A stretch of DNA of 64,000 nucleotides, taken from contig NZ_JADFBX010000018.1 of the NCBI RefSeq assembly GCF_015223055.1, forward strand, positions 1 through 64,000, given 5' to 3'. This stretch comes from Pedobacter sp. MC2016-24. GTDB taxonomy: Bacteria > Bacteroidota > Bacteroidia > Sphingobacteriales > Sphingobacteriaceae. Under the pieces are notes generated by a model. That model was not told the DNA's origin. It did no database searches and worked only from the letters and a program-made list of their open reading frames with translations. Positions 1-8,675 of the stretch are shown piece after piece; positions within the stretch are counted from its first letter, which is position 1, and every line of letters starts with the position of its first letter. A program made the translations under genes and the position numbers.

Positions 1-330
1 CTTTTTAAAATAACTCTGAACTTGAGGAAGTTCATTACGAGTAACTGGAATTATTGCAATTTTACGCCCAAATTCCTCTTGTAAAGAATCCATTCCGGGA
101 AGCTCTTTTACACAAGGAGCACAGTGGGTATTCCAGAAATCAAGAATAACTAGTTTACCCCTGAAGTCAGAAAACTTAGCTGTTTTTGATTTGTAATTCA
201 TTAATTTACCTATCGACATTTCGGCAGGAACAATGTCATTTTTGATAAGCGTTTTTACTTTACTTTGAGCAAATAAAAATTGTGTTATTGCAACCTGGGC
301 AATAAGCAGAAGTAAAAATTTTAGTTTCAT
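1..330 (-). CDS. TlpA-like thioredoxin-fold protein, partial (C-terminus outside window)
   Basis: The first 110 residues of an exported thiol-disulfide oxidoreductase are present; the gene runs off the left edge. The ATG at 328-330 is followed by a hydrophobic signal peptide (MKLKFLLLLIAQ...LFAQ, about residues 1-21). A thioredoxin-fold start then carries the redox motif CAPC (Cys70 and Cys73) in the context DFWNTHCAPCVKELP, which is typical of the TlpA/ResA/AhpC-TSA group. It lies 13 bases downstream of the SusD gene on the same strand and is probably the last known gene of that operon. In Bacteroidota, TlpA-like proteins next to SusCD pairs are thought to act on disulfides in the periplasm; the substrate cannot be told from sequence. 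The family call is firm, the role is inferred. Confidence 0.85.
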   Translation of the reverse strand, partial: MKLKFLLLLIAQVAITQFLFAQSKVKTLIKNDIVPAEMSIGKLMNYKSKTAKFSDFRGKLVILDFWNTHCAPCVKELPGMDSLQEEFGRKIAIIPVTRNELPQVQSYFKK

Positions 331-343
331 TTATGTGTTGTAT

Positions 344-1714
344 TTAATACCCCGGATTAGGCGTTAAGTTTGGATTATTATTAAGCTCAATTAATGGTAT
401 TGGATATAACGCAGCCGTTGGTTTCCAGGCAGATTTGACTAGACTCAAAATCTGATCAGCTCTTTTTGTTCTTTTGAGATCAAACCAACGATGCCCAAAT
501 TCAACACATAATTCTATGCGTTTTTCCTTTTCAATTGCCAGTAATAATTCCTCCTTTGAAACTTGAGTGTTGTCTAGTAAACCCGCGCGTCTTCTTGTTA
601 CATTGAGATCATCTCTTCCTTCAGTTAACTTTCCTTGCATTACACGAGCTTCTGCTCTGATTAGATATTGCTCAGCCAAACGAAGAACAATTAGACACTC
701 CGGCTGAAGGTTAACAGATGAACTTAACTTTTTATACTTGTAAGGATAAAAATATGGTGTATTCTTAATTGTTTTTACACTTATCCAATTCATTTTCCTT
801 TGATCACTAGGCTCAAATGCAGATATGAAATCATCTGTAAATGAACAATTAGGCAAACTAACAGGATTAGTATTTGCAATAAAGGTTTGTGCTAAATTTG
901 TATATCCATTAACATTTGCTATTTGAAATATTGTCTCTTTACTAGATTTTAAGAATAAATTGGATAAAGTTTCTATTTGGTATACAGATGCATTATTAAT
1001 CACATTTGTCGCTTGTATCTCTGCATTTCCGTATTCCTGTTTGTACAAGTAAACTCGCGCGAGTAGAGCATTAGCTGCACTTCTATTCACACGAGAGCGA
1101 TCAGGCCCAAGATAAGAATCATCCAGTAAAAACTGAGCATCTTTTAGGTCAGTTATAATTTGTTTATAAACTAAATCTATAGAGGTCCTAGCGGCAATTG
1201 ATGTAATTCTTACATCGGTGGCAGTAATCAAAGGAACATCACCATAAAAATTAACCAGTTCAAAATAATTAAAAGCCCTCATAAACTTGGCCTCCCCCAA
1301 AAGCTGATTCTTTTTACCTACACTTAAAAAACTAGTTAATTGTACACCTTCAATGATAGAGTTTGATTGGTAGATCAAATCATATGAATTTTTCCATATA
1401 GCTGAATTAAACCCGTCATCAACACCTATCCTATTTGTATTAAAGCTTATAAAACCACCAGCATTATCATTCAATTCATCTGAAGAAAAAGAAGGAAGAA
1501 ATCCTATACTACCATCAAATTGGTTGCGAAATGTAATATATAGTCCATTAAGTGCCGCATCAACAGAGGCTTCTGAATTAAATACTTTTGATCCGATGAT
1601 TTCATTAACGGGTGCATCAATTTCTATTAATTTTTTACAGGAATAATTTAAAATAATTAACGCGATTAACATTAGAAATTTCCAAATTTCATTGTTTTTA
1701 TATAGTTTTTTCAT
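344..1714 (-). CDS. RagB/SusD family nutrient-uptake outer-membrane lipoprotein
   Basis: 456-residue surface lipoprotein expected to cap its partner SusC-type TonB-dependent channel and bind the incoming nutrient. The N-terminus is basic then hydrophobic and ends in a lipobox (LNYSC, lipidated Cys26). The body has the SusD pattern: an N-terminal segment IIGSKVFNSEASVDAALNGLY, tetratricopeptide-like helices (LLGEAKFMRAFNYFELVNFYGDVPL, ANALLARVYLYKQEYGNA), and a C-terminal region with LRLAEQYLIRAEARV, KEKRIELCVEFGHRWFDLKR and PIPLIELNNNPNLTPNPGY. Length is near the lower end for the family. The gene starts 12 bases after the stop of the broken susC on the same strand, so the two are almost certainly co-transcribed. 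It is relatively AT-rich, like the 3' part of susC. The ligand cannot be predicted. Confidence 0.93.
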   Translation of the reverse strand: MKKLYKNNEIWKFLMLIALIILNYSCKKLIEIDAPVNEIIGSKVFNSEASVDAALNGLYITFRNQFDGSIGFLPSFSSDELNDNAGGFISFNTNRIGVDDGFNSAIWKNSYDLIYQSNSIIEGVQLTSFLSVGKKNQLLGEAKFMRAFNYFELVNFYGDVPLITATDVRITSIAARTSIDLVYKQIITDLKDAQFLLDDSYLGPDRSRVNRSAANALLARVYLYKQEYGNAEIQATNVINNASVYQIETLSNLFLKSSKETIFQIANVNGYTNLAQTFIANTNPVSLPNCSFTDDFISAFEPSDQRKMNWISVKTIKNTPYFYPYKYKKLSSSVNLQPECLIVLRLAEQYLIRAEARVMQGKLTEGRDDLNVTRRRAGLLDNTQVSKEELLLAIEKEKRIELCVEFGHRWFDLKRTKRADQILSLVKSAWKPTAALYPIPLIELNNNPNLTPNPGY

Positions 1715-1726
1715 ATCGGCAAAAAA

Positions 1727-4700
1727 TTAAAGTGTCAATTGAAGACCTAGAGAGATAACTCTAAGCGTAGGAATATATAGACCTACTCCAGGAATTTCAG
1801 GATCGGTTCCTTTATATTTTGTGATCGTAAAAAGGTTCTGACCTTGGGCATAAATTCTCAATTGATTAATCCTTGCCTTTGTCAACCATAAAGATGGAAG
1901 GGAGTAACTTAGTGAAAGATTTTTGAGTTTGATATAGGATGCATCGCCCCAAAAGTAATTAGAGGATTTAAAATTGATGTATGCTTCGCCAGCAAGTAAA
2001 GATGCTTTAGGAATATCTGTGATGTCTCCTTCCTTTTGCCAACGTTGTAGCGCTTCTTGTGGCATATAGCTATGCAATTCTCCTGGCGCAAAAGCAGGCT
2101 TATATCCTTCCTGTTTTACAAATTGAATTAAAAAGGAAAGTTCAAAACTTCCAGTTTTCAAGGTATTAGTTAACGCCCCAAAATAATCTGGCATCGTTTT
2201 TCCGATCTTTTGATAGCGATCTTTATAAGAGGTTGGATTCAGAATTTTTTCACCAGTAGAAGAATAGAATAAAAGAGTTCCCGTTTTTGGATCAACTCCT
2301 GCAAATAGTGCTCCCTTTTTAATACTTAGCGACTCCCCTACCTGATAAAGGTCTTTATACGATGAAGATTCAAGCCCAGGATATGATATCAATTTATTTT
2401 GGATAAATGACAGGTTGAAATTTGTGGACCAAGTAAAGGTTGAACTCTTAATATTTATCGTATTTAGGGAAAATTCTAGTCCTACATTTTGTACAACGGC
2501 TGGTAGGTTATAAGTATATTTTGTAAAACCAGTTTGGCTTGGCAGACTATAATTTACCAATTGATTAGCGGTACGATTTCTAAACCAAGAAGTAGTCAGT
2601 AGTATCCTGTCTTTAAAAAAGCCAGTCTCTATCCCAAATTCCACTTTCTTATTAAGCTCCCACCTAAAATCAGGATTGGCTAATCTAGCTGGAGTTGTTG
2701 AAGTATTTCCGTTATAAGTGCCGTAAAAAGATAGATTATATGACTGTAAATATTGATAGTTACCAGCAGGTTCATTTCCAACTGTTCCGTAACTTGCACG
2801 TAATTTACCATAACTTAAAAATGGAAATAGAGAATTTGTAAAAGATTCTTTAGAGAATAACCAGGCTGCACCTACAGCACCGAAATCTCCAAACTGTTTG
2901 CCTGGACCGAACCTTGAAGAGCCATCTCGTCGATACGATATATTTAAAATATATTTATCTTGTAAATTATAGTTTAACCTGCCAAAGAGAGAACTATACT
3001 TATATTGGCTATAAGTACTTAAATACGTATTGAGAAGTCCTGCCCCAGCCATATTACCAAATAGATTTTCGTCTTTATAATTCTCTCCTTGGATAAAATC
3101 ACCTTTCGAAATAGTAGATTGGTATGTCCCACCAATTAAAGCTTGCAGTTTCCCACCACCTATGTTTCTATGATAATCGATCTGGGGTTCAATATCAAAA
3201 GTAGTCGAAGTATTATTCGCATATTGAGCCTGATTATTGGGATTATTCGCTGGATTTTGGGAAGTTCTCGGATATATACTAAAACCATTTAATGAAATTC
3301 TGTTAAAGCCTAAGTTTGTTTCAAAGATTAAATTCTCGAGAATCTTGTAGCCAATGTGACTACTAGCCATAAGCTTATCTGTTTTTGTCGTGCTTTTTTG
3401 TTGTAGAAAGGCTAAATAATTAGCCCCTCCATCAAAATTTAACAATCCATTTTCTGTATACAAAGGAAAGTTAGGTAGATTAAAAAATAGGTAAAGGGCG
3501 ATAGGTTAAATTGTTCCTATCCGAAGTATAATCAGCATTCATCGATATAGAAAGTCTTTCATTAGGCATTTTATGATCTAGATTAAGATGTGCTCCGCCT
3601 CTCGTGTATCCTAAATCACCCGGATAAATTGTTCCTTCTTTGTGGTAATTCCCTCCTAACAAAAATGTTGTCCCATCTTTACCACCTGAAATATTACTAT
3701 TTATATTGGTCATTCTAGCGCTATTGCCTAAAATGATCTTTTGCCAATCTGTATTTTGCTTTTGATCATATTTGAATATTTCTGGTAGAGCATTTTTAAT
3801 GTCGTTGATGTTATATCCGTCATTTTTGGCTCCTTCTTTTTCCAGCATCACATATTGTTCCGTTGCCAGAAAGTCTTTCATTAAACGGCTGGCTTGTCCA
3901 ATGCCATAATCAATATTAACATCAAATTTCGTTTTACCTTTCTTTCCTTTTTTCGTGGTAATTAAGACCACTCCGTTTGCCCCTCTAGCACCATATATAG
4001 CCGTTGCATCTGCGTCCTTCAACACGTCTATACTTTCAATATCAAACGGAGATATACTATTGAATGGGGTAAAAGATTGAACAGAAGCAGCGTTTAGAAA
4101 ACTACCTAGTGCTCCCCCAATTTTTACGTCATATAATGCTGTTGCAGAAAAAGGCACCCCATCCACAATATACAATGGATCTCTATTCCCAGCAATCGAA
4201 TTAATTCCCCTGATCTGAATCTTCGTCTCCGTCCCCGGCAAACCCTGCCCATTCGTCACCAACACTCCCGGCATCCGCCCCTGCAAAGTCTGCAGCGGAT
4301 TCGCCACCGGCTGTTTTTCAATATCCGCAGCGGTAATCCGACTCGTGTTCCCAGTCGCCAACCTCTGTGTCGTTGTTCCATAACCAATCAACCGTACTTC
4401 ATCCAGCTGCCCTACAATCTCCTTCAACTTAATATCCCCCTTCTCCGCAGCCTTAACACCAATTTCCAAACTTTCAAAACCAATAAAACTGATTACCAAT
4501 ACATCGTTCTCTTTCAATCCGCTTAAAAAGAAAATACCGCGTTCATTGGTCTTGGTGCTCCGGTTTGTTCCTTTTACGGTTACACTTGCTCCAGCCAGCG
4601 GATCGCCATTGTCATTAACCACACGGCCAGAAGCATCATGACGCTGAAATAAATCCAATACAGTTCTAGTTTTGTCCAGAAAGGAAGGCAGTTTCTCCTT

Positions 4701-5045
4701 TACCACAATTGTTTTTTCCTGGATGTCGAAATTCAGGGGCTGGTTTTCAAATATTTTAGTCAGCACCTCGTTCAGGGCCATGGCGGTAACCTGGATGGTT
4801 ACGGGTTTAGCCTGGTCTATCATTTTGTCGTTGTACACAAAATCATAACCGGTTTGCTGCCTGATTTCATCAAAAATTGAAGTCAGTTTGGCATTCTGCC
4901 TTTTTAAAGTCACCTGCTGCGCAAGGCCTGCCGCGCTAACCTGCAGCAAGGATGCGATTAAGAATACGGTGGTTAAACGCATAATTAGCCATATTTTATG
5001 GTATAGCCGTATGGGTATACCAATTGGTGGTATAATATTGTACAT
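1727..5045 (-). pseudogene. SusC/RagA family TonB-linked outer-membrane receptor, frameshifted
   Basis: One TonB-dependent receptor gene read in two frames. The 5' part (to the stop at 3480-3482) encodes a leader (MRLTTVFLIASLLQVSAAGLAQ), an STN/secretin-like signalling domain (about 60 residues after it), a carboxypeptidase-regulatory beta-sandwich (ASGRVVNDNGDPLAGASVTV) and the plug (LIGYGTTTQRLATG, IQIRGINS, DPLYIVDGVPF, ATAIYGARGANGVVLITTKKG). It stops just after YRPLPIF. The missing barrel continues in another frame from about 3487 (NLPNFPLYTENGLLNFDGG) to 1727. The break falls in a run of six A on the plus strand (3482-3487). Removing one base restores one reading frame of about 1105 residues, the usual size for this class. 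The start at 5045 (MYNIIPP) is chosen because it precedes the conserved YHKIWLIMRLTTV stretch; an in-frame upstream start at 5096 also exists. The STN domain fits control through the upstream FecR. This may be a real pseudogene, slippage-controlled, or a sequencing error. Confidence 0.9.
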
Positions 5046-5144
5046 TTGTTCGGTTGGTATGGTGCAGTTTGCCTTCTCTTTCCACGGAACAGGCAACTGC
5101 GGTTATAAAAACAGTTAATTATTGAATTGGCTGTCGCCAACGTT

Positions 5145-5172
5145 AACCAGGTCTTATCCGTAAGGTCTGGTT
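5145..5172. other. Imperfect stem-loop between fecR-like gene and susC
   Basis: AACCAG (5145-5150) pairs with CTGGTT (5167-5172), and CTTA pairs with TAAG nearer the loop, with a small internal mismatch. The hairpin lies in the 213-base gap between the end of the FecR gene (5259) and the start of susC (5045). Read on the plus strand it is followed by a run of seven T, like a terminator, but the flanking genes are on the minus strand, where no T run follows. It could protect or attenuate the susC transcript; this is inference. Confidence 0.4.
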
Positions 5173-5258
5173 ATTTTTTTGATCTGGCTAAGGGCTTCTT
5201 CTGTGTTGCATGTTCGTGGTTTTTAAATGGTTTGATGGTATGTGTATTGATAATGGTT

Positions 5259-6416
5259 TTACCTGGATACATAAATGCGCCTGCCTTCAATTTTAAAATT
5301 CAATACTTGTATGGCCTGGAGCACATTGATGACCTGCGAGATGTTCTTAGAACGCGATACTTTACCGGTATAGGTTTCTGTTTGGTCTACATCCGGGGCG
5401 TATATGATTTCTACATCGTACCAGCGGGCTACGTTTCTCATGATTTCGGCCAGGGTCTGCCTGGTGAAAACGAAATCTCCGTTTTTCCAGGCGATAGCTT
5501 GTTCAATATTTGCCGGACTTACTTTGAGGGTGTTAGCAGTGTTGATGGCTTGTTGGTTTGGGCTTAGCGTTATGGTGTTTTTTCCAGCCGCTACTTTAAC
5601 CGAACCTTCCAGAAGTGTTGTTCTGGTAGCTGCTTCGTTGGTATAGGCGTTGATATTGAAATGGGTACCCAGCACGGTTACTTGTTGGGTGTTGGTTTCT
5701 ACGATGAAAGGTTTTGGTGTAGCGAGCGCAAGGTGAGCCACTTCAAAATAAGCTTCTCCGCTAAGCAATATTTTTCGAGTTTTACCAGAAAATTGTTCTG
5801 GGAAGGAAATTTTTGAATCGGCGTTTAGCCACACGCGGGTACCATCGGGTAAAGTGAATTGATAGGTACCGCCACGAGGGGTTTGCGCGCTGAGTAATTG
5901 ATTTTTACCCGCGATGCCTGTAGCCGATGCCTGCTGCTCAGACACTGTGGTTCCATCGGTGTAGGTGAGTTTGGAAGTTGCTATTATTACGCCGGTTTTG
6001 GTGTCGCTTAGGGTAATGGTTTTGCCGTTGGCCAGGGTTAAGGTTGCGGTGTTTTTGCCTGGGGCAATGTCTTGAGACCGGGAAACAAGTTCAGGATGAT
6101 TTTGCAGCTGTCTATTCTTCATATACCGGGCAGAGAAAAACCAGATGCCGAATACAATCGCTGCTACCGCAGCAGCAACTTTCCAGACCATTGGGCTACT
6201 GCAAAGGCGAGACCAGAAGTTTGGATTTGGTTTGGTCTGCGCCATAACTTCCTGCCGCATATCGGCTACGAGCTGCTGCAGGTCCAGATCGCTCATTGCT
6301 GCGCCTTCCTTGCTGGCTTCATGAATAAACCAATACTGCAGTAAGGCGGCTTCGGCAGGCGAAGCAAGTCCCTGGTTGTATTTGTCTAAAAGTATTTTAG
6401 CTTCCTCGTTGGTCAT
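5259..6416 (-). CDS. FecR family anti-sigma factor
   Basis: 385-residue inner-membrane regulator that passes a signal from a TonB-dependent receptor to an ECF sigma factor. The cytoplasmic N-terminus (MTNEEAKILLDKYNQG) is the sigma-binding region. One membrane segment follows at about residues 77-95 (VWKVAAAVAAIVFGIWFF). Then comes the periplasmic FecR domain (GKTITLSDTKTGVI, TPRGGTYQFTLPDGTRVWLNADS, RKILLSGEAYFEVAH, FIVETNTQQVTVLGTHFNINAY) and a C-terminal DUF4974-type domain (RQTLAEIMRNVARWYDVEIIYA, NISQVINVLQAIQVLNFKIEGR). Length is normal for Bacteroidota FecR proteins. It sits 109 bases after the sigma gene and 213 bases before susC, all on the minus strand. The susC product carries the N-terminal STN domain expected to contact this protein. 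Confident by family and context. Confidence 0.95.
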   Translation of the reverse strand: MTNEEAKILLDKYNQGLASPAEAALLQYWFIHEASKEGAAMSDLDLQQLVADMRQEVMAQTKPNPNFWSRLCSSPMVWKVAAAVAAIVFGIWFFSARYMKNRQLQNHPELVSRSQDIAPGKNTATLTLANGKTITLSDTKTGVIIATSKLTYTDGTTVSEQQASATGIAGKNQLLSAQTPRGGTYQFTLPDGTRVWLNADSKISFPEQFSGKTRKILLSGEAYFEVAHLALATPKPFIVETNTQQVTVLGTHFNINAYTNEAATRTTLLEGSVKVAAGKNTITLSPNQQAINTANTLKVSPANIEQAIAWKNGDFVFTRQTLAEIMRNVARWYDVEIIYAPDVDQTETYTGKVSRSKNISQVINVLQAIQVLNFKIEGRRIYVSR

Positions 6417-6525
6417 GGCTTAATCAAGGCTTCTTATATTGGCCTGTTTATAAGTAATACCATTGAGATTGACTTTAGTACTATGTCAATTGAAAATATT
6501 TTTAATGACGGATATAAATAATCAG

Positions 6526-7119
6526 CTAGAATCTTCGCAGCAGCGCCATAATGATCAGCGCCCCCGGTGCATGTGGCGCCATTTTTCCCCGTAAAATTTT
6601 CAAGGCGCTACTTACCTGGTTCTTTACTGTTTGTTCTGAAATTGCAAGTTGTGCAGCAATTTCCTGGTAAGACATTTCCTGGTTACGGCTCAGCTCAAAC
6701 ACCTCGCGCATTTTTGGTGGCAGTTCTTTGATGTAATGATCTATAAGTAGGTGTAATTCTTTTTCATCCAGCAGTTCAATCGTACTGTTGCTGAGTTCTG
6801 TACTAAACTCAGCCAGCGATTTCAGGTAACTGTCCTGTAGTTTACTTCTTTGTATATATTTAAAAACGGTGTTCTGCGCCGCAATATATAAATAGCCACC
6901 CAGTTTTGCTTCGGCTTTAATATGAGCAGCTTTACTCCAGATTACCATAAACAACTCCTGCACCAGATCTTTAGATATCTCTGTATCACGCAGCATTTGG
7001 TTAACCTGGTAAAATATGATAGATGCATAGCGGTCATAAATAGCCGTAAACGCAGCATGATCACGCTGCTTAAGTAAAACAATTAGTTCCTGGTCGGTAT
7101 ATCCGCTGTAAGCAGCCAT
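6526..7119 (-). CDS. ECF RNA polymerase sigma factor (FecI-like)
   Basis: 197-residue ECF sigma factor that should direct transcription of the FecR/SusCD locus beside it. Sigma region 2 is visible as DHAAFTAIYDRYASIIFYQV followed by EISKDLVQELFMVIWSKA. Region 4 is ELPPKMREVFELSRNQEMSYQEIAAQLAISEQTVKNQV, with the expected helix-turn-helix. The reading frame is open up to 7203, but the start at 7117-7119 (MAAYSGYTDQELIVLLKQRD) is preferred: the upstream extension is rich in Asn, Tyr and Lys and unlike the family, while the internal Met sits at the usual distance before region 2. The only gene upstream is the divergent ATPase, with the repeat cluster 7271-7490 between them. Confidence 0.93.
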   Translation of the reverse strand: MAAYSGYTDQELIVLLKQRDHAAFTAIYDRYASIIFYQVNQMLRDTEISKDLVQELFMVIWSKAAHIKAEAKLGGYLYIAAQNTVFKYIQRSKLQDSYLKSLAEFSTELSNSTIELLDEKELHLLIDHYIKELPPKMREVFELSRNQEMSYQEIAAQLAISEQTVKNQVSSALKILRGKMAPHAPGALIIMALLRRF

Positions 7120-7270
7120 AGTAATTGTATATCTGGTTTTATAAAAGTACAGATTATTTTTTATATGTACATATATATAATTACATATATCATAGTTGGT
7201 CATGCGTTTACTACCTGATCACTTCTACGGTCTGTTCTCTAGCAGCCAATCAGATTCAGGAGACAAATAT

Positions 7271-7350
7271 CGATATTTTTAAAATGCTAATTTAAAATTA
7301 TCCGATATTTTTAAAATACTAACTTAAAATTATCGGATATTTTTAAAATA
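7271..7350. repeat. 32-bp tandem repeat, about 2.5 copies
   Basis: Copies begin at 7271, 7303 and 7335; the third is cut off after about 16 bases. Each starts with (C/G)GATATTTTTAAAAT and continues with CTAA(T/C)TTAAAATTATC. The period is exactly 32 bases and the copies differ at only a few positions. The array lies between the divergent sigma-factor gene (start 7119) and the ATPase gene (start 7470) and is very AT-rich. It is too short and lacks unique spacers, so it is not a CRISPR array. A protein-binding or curved-DNA role in controlling either flanking gene is possible but unproven. Confidence 0.85.
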
Positions 7351-7370
7351 GGACGGTAATTGTGAGAGTT

Positions 7371-7490
7371 AATGATGAATACGGTATACATGAAACTTTT
7401 CCTGTTTTCCAATAAAGTATACGGTATACATGAAACTTTTTGTATTTTTGACTAAAGTATACGATATACATGAAACTTCTTGATAGACCA
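7371..7490 (+). repeat. Three 40-bp repeats; the last contains the start codon of the ATPase gene
   Basis: Three units with an exact 40-base period (7371-7410, 7411-7450, 7451-7490). Each holds a 22-base core that includes GTATACGGTATACATGAAAC or a close match; the rest of the unit is more variable. In the third copy the ATG inside the core (7470-7472) is the start codon of the downstream ATPase. The ATGs of the first two copies (7390, 7430) are at identical places in the unit, but 40 is not a multiple of three, so they lie in other frames. Copies 1 and 2 are identical over the core; copy 3 has two changes. The core contains two direct GTATAC hexamers. Confidence 0.9.
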
Positions 7491-8675
7491 ATATATACAA
7501 ATAGGGTAATTCCTTTTATAGACAAACAAGTCATTAAAGTACTTATCGGGCAAAGACGTGTAGGAAAAAGCTATGTGATGCTGCAATTGATGAACCACAT
7601 CAAAAACGCAAATAAAGACGCGAACATCGTATATATCAATATGGAATTAGATGATTATGCCCATATTAAAAGCCACATAGAGTTGAGCGCATATCTGGCA
7701 GATCAGTTTATAGAAGGTAAAAGCAATTATTTATTTATCGATGAAGTGCAGGAAATACATGAGTTTGAACGAACGTTACGCAGTTTGTTTGCCAAGGGAA
7801 CCTGTGACATTTACTGCACCGGTAGTAATGCAAAAATGCTATCTGGAGAATTGGCTACTTTTTTATCAGGCAGATATATCGTATTTCATATTCATAGCTT
7901 AAGTTATCTGGAGTTTTTACAATTTCATCAACTCGAAAAATCATTAGATTCTTTATTACTGTACCTAAAATATGGTGGTATGCCTTTCTTGCCCAATATT
8001 GGATTGAAAGAAGATTTACCCTATGAATACCTCAGAAATGTTTATTCCACGATTTTGTTAAAAGACGTGGTGGCAAGGGAAAACATCAGGAATATATCCT
8101 TCCTGGAAAATCTCGTAACCTATCTTGCAGACAATACTGGCAGCCTATTTTCAGCTGCTAATATTAGCAAATACCTGAAGTCTCAAAAAGTGGATATCTC
8201 AACCCAGCTCACCATTAACTACCTGAAAGCTTTGAGTAATACCTTCTTTATCCATAAAGCGGTCAGGTCTGAAATTGGAGGCCTAAAAATATTTGAGATT
8301 GGAGAGAAATACTACTTTGAAGATTTAGGATTGCGAAACGCAATTGTTGGCTTTAATCAGCGTGCTGACATACATAAACTGATGGAGAATGCTGTTTACT
8401 TATATCTGAGACAACAGAATTATCAGGTTTTTGTTGGAAAATTAGATGACAAAGAGATTGATTTTGTTGCAGATAAAAACGGAAAAAAAGTATATGTACA
8501 AGTTTGCCTAACAGCGATGGATGAAAACACAGCCAATAGAGAATTTGGTAATCTGTTGAAAATTGAAGACAATTATCCAAAATATGTAGTTACCCTAAAT
8601 GATATATTTATAGGCGAAAATAATGGTGGCGTTATTCAAAAAAACTTAGTCGACTTTTTGACGCTTGAACTTTAA
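7470..8675 (+). CDS. AAA family ATPase with C-terminal DUF4143 domain
   Basis: 401-residue ATPase of the AAA_14/DUF4143 type. The P-loop GQRRVGKS is at residues 27-34. Walker B YLFIDEVQE (D91, E92) and a sensor-like YCTGSNAKML follow. The C-terminal DUF4143 part (residues about 190-401) has a winged-helix-like stretch and a remnant nuclease-like core: Glu306 in LMENAVYLYL, Asp331 in KEIDFVADKNG, and VYVQV where active PD-(D/E)xK enzymes usually carry an acidic residue and Lys. These proteins are widespread in Bacteroidota and of uncertain function, often scattered as lone genes. It stands alone between a divergent sigma factor and the convergent lpxB, whose stop codon it overlaps by four bases. 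The start codon lies in the third 40-bp repeat, suggesting repeat-mediated control. Family call firm, function unknown. Confidence 0.9.
   Translation: MKLLDRPIYTNRVIPFIDKQVIKVLIGQRRVGKSYVMLQLMNHIKNANKDANIVYINMELDDYAHIKSHIELSAYLADQFIEGKSNYLFIDEVQEIHEFERTLRSLFAKGTCDIYCTGSNAKMLSGELATFLSGRYIVFHIHSLSYLEFLQFHQLEKSLDSLLLYLKYGGMPFLPNIGLKEDLPYEYLRNVYSTILLKDVVARENIRNISFLENLVTYLADNTGSLFSAANISKYLKSQKVDISTQLTINYLKALSNTFFIHKAVRSEIGGLKIFEIGEKYYFEDLGLRNAIVGFNQRADIHKLMENAVYLYLRQQNYQVFVGKLDDKEIDFVADKNGKKVYVQVCLTAMDENTANREFGNLLKIEDNYPKYVVTLNDIFIGENNGGVIQKNLVDFLTLEL

Noticed and set aside
5145..5183. Stem-loop with T run as a transcription terminator
   Set aside because: The T run is on the plus strand while both flanking genes are on the minus strand, so it cannot terminate their message. 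Kept only as a stem-loop.
5127..5567. Plus-strand open frame antisense to the FecR gene and its downstream gap
   Set aside because: Sequence is not like any protein family and overlaps the strongly supported FecR coding region.
7271..7490. Repeats that could be taken for a CRISPR array
   Set aside because: Two different repeat families, three copies at most, gaps of about 10-18 bases that are not spacer-sized, and no cas genes. They are tandem repeats.
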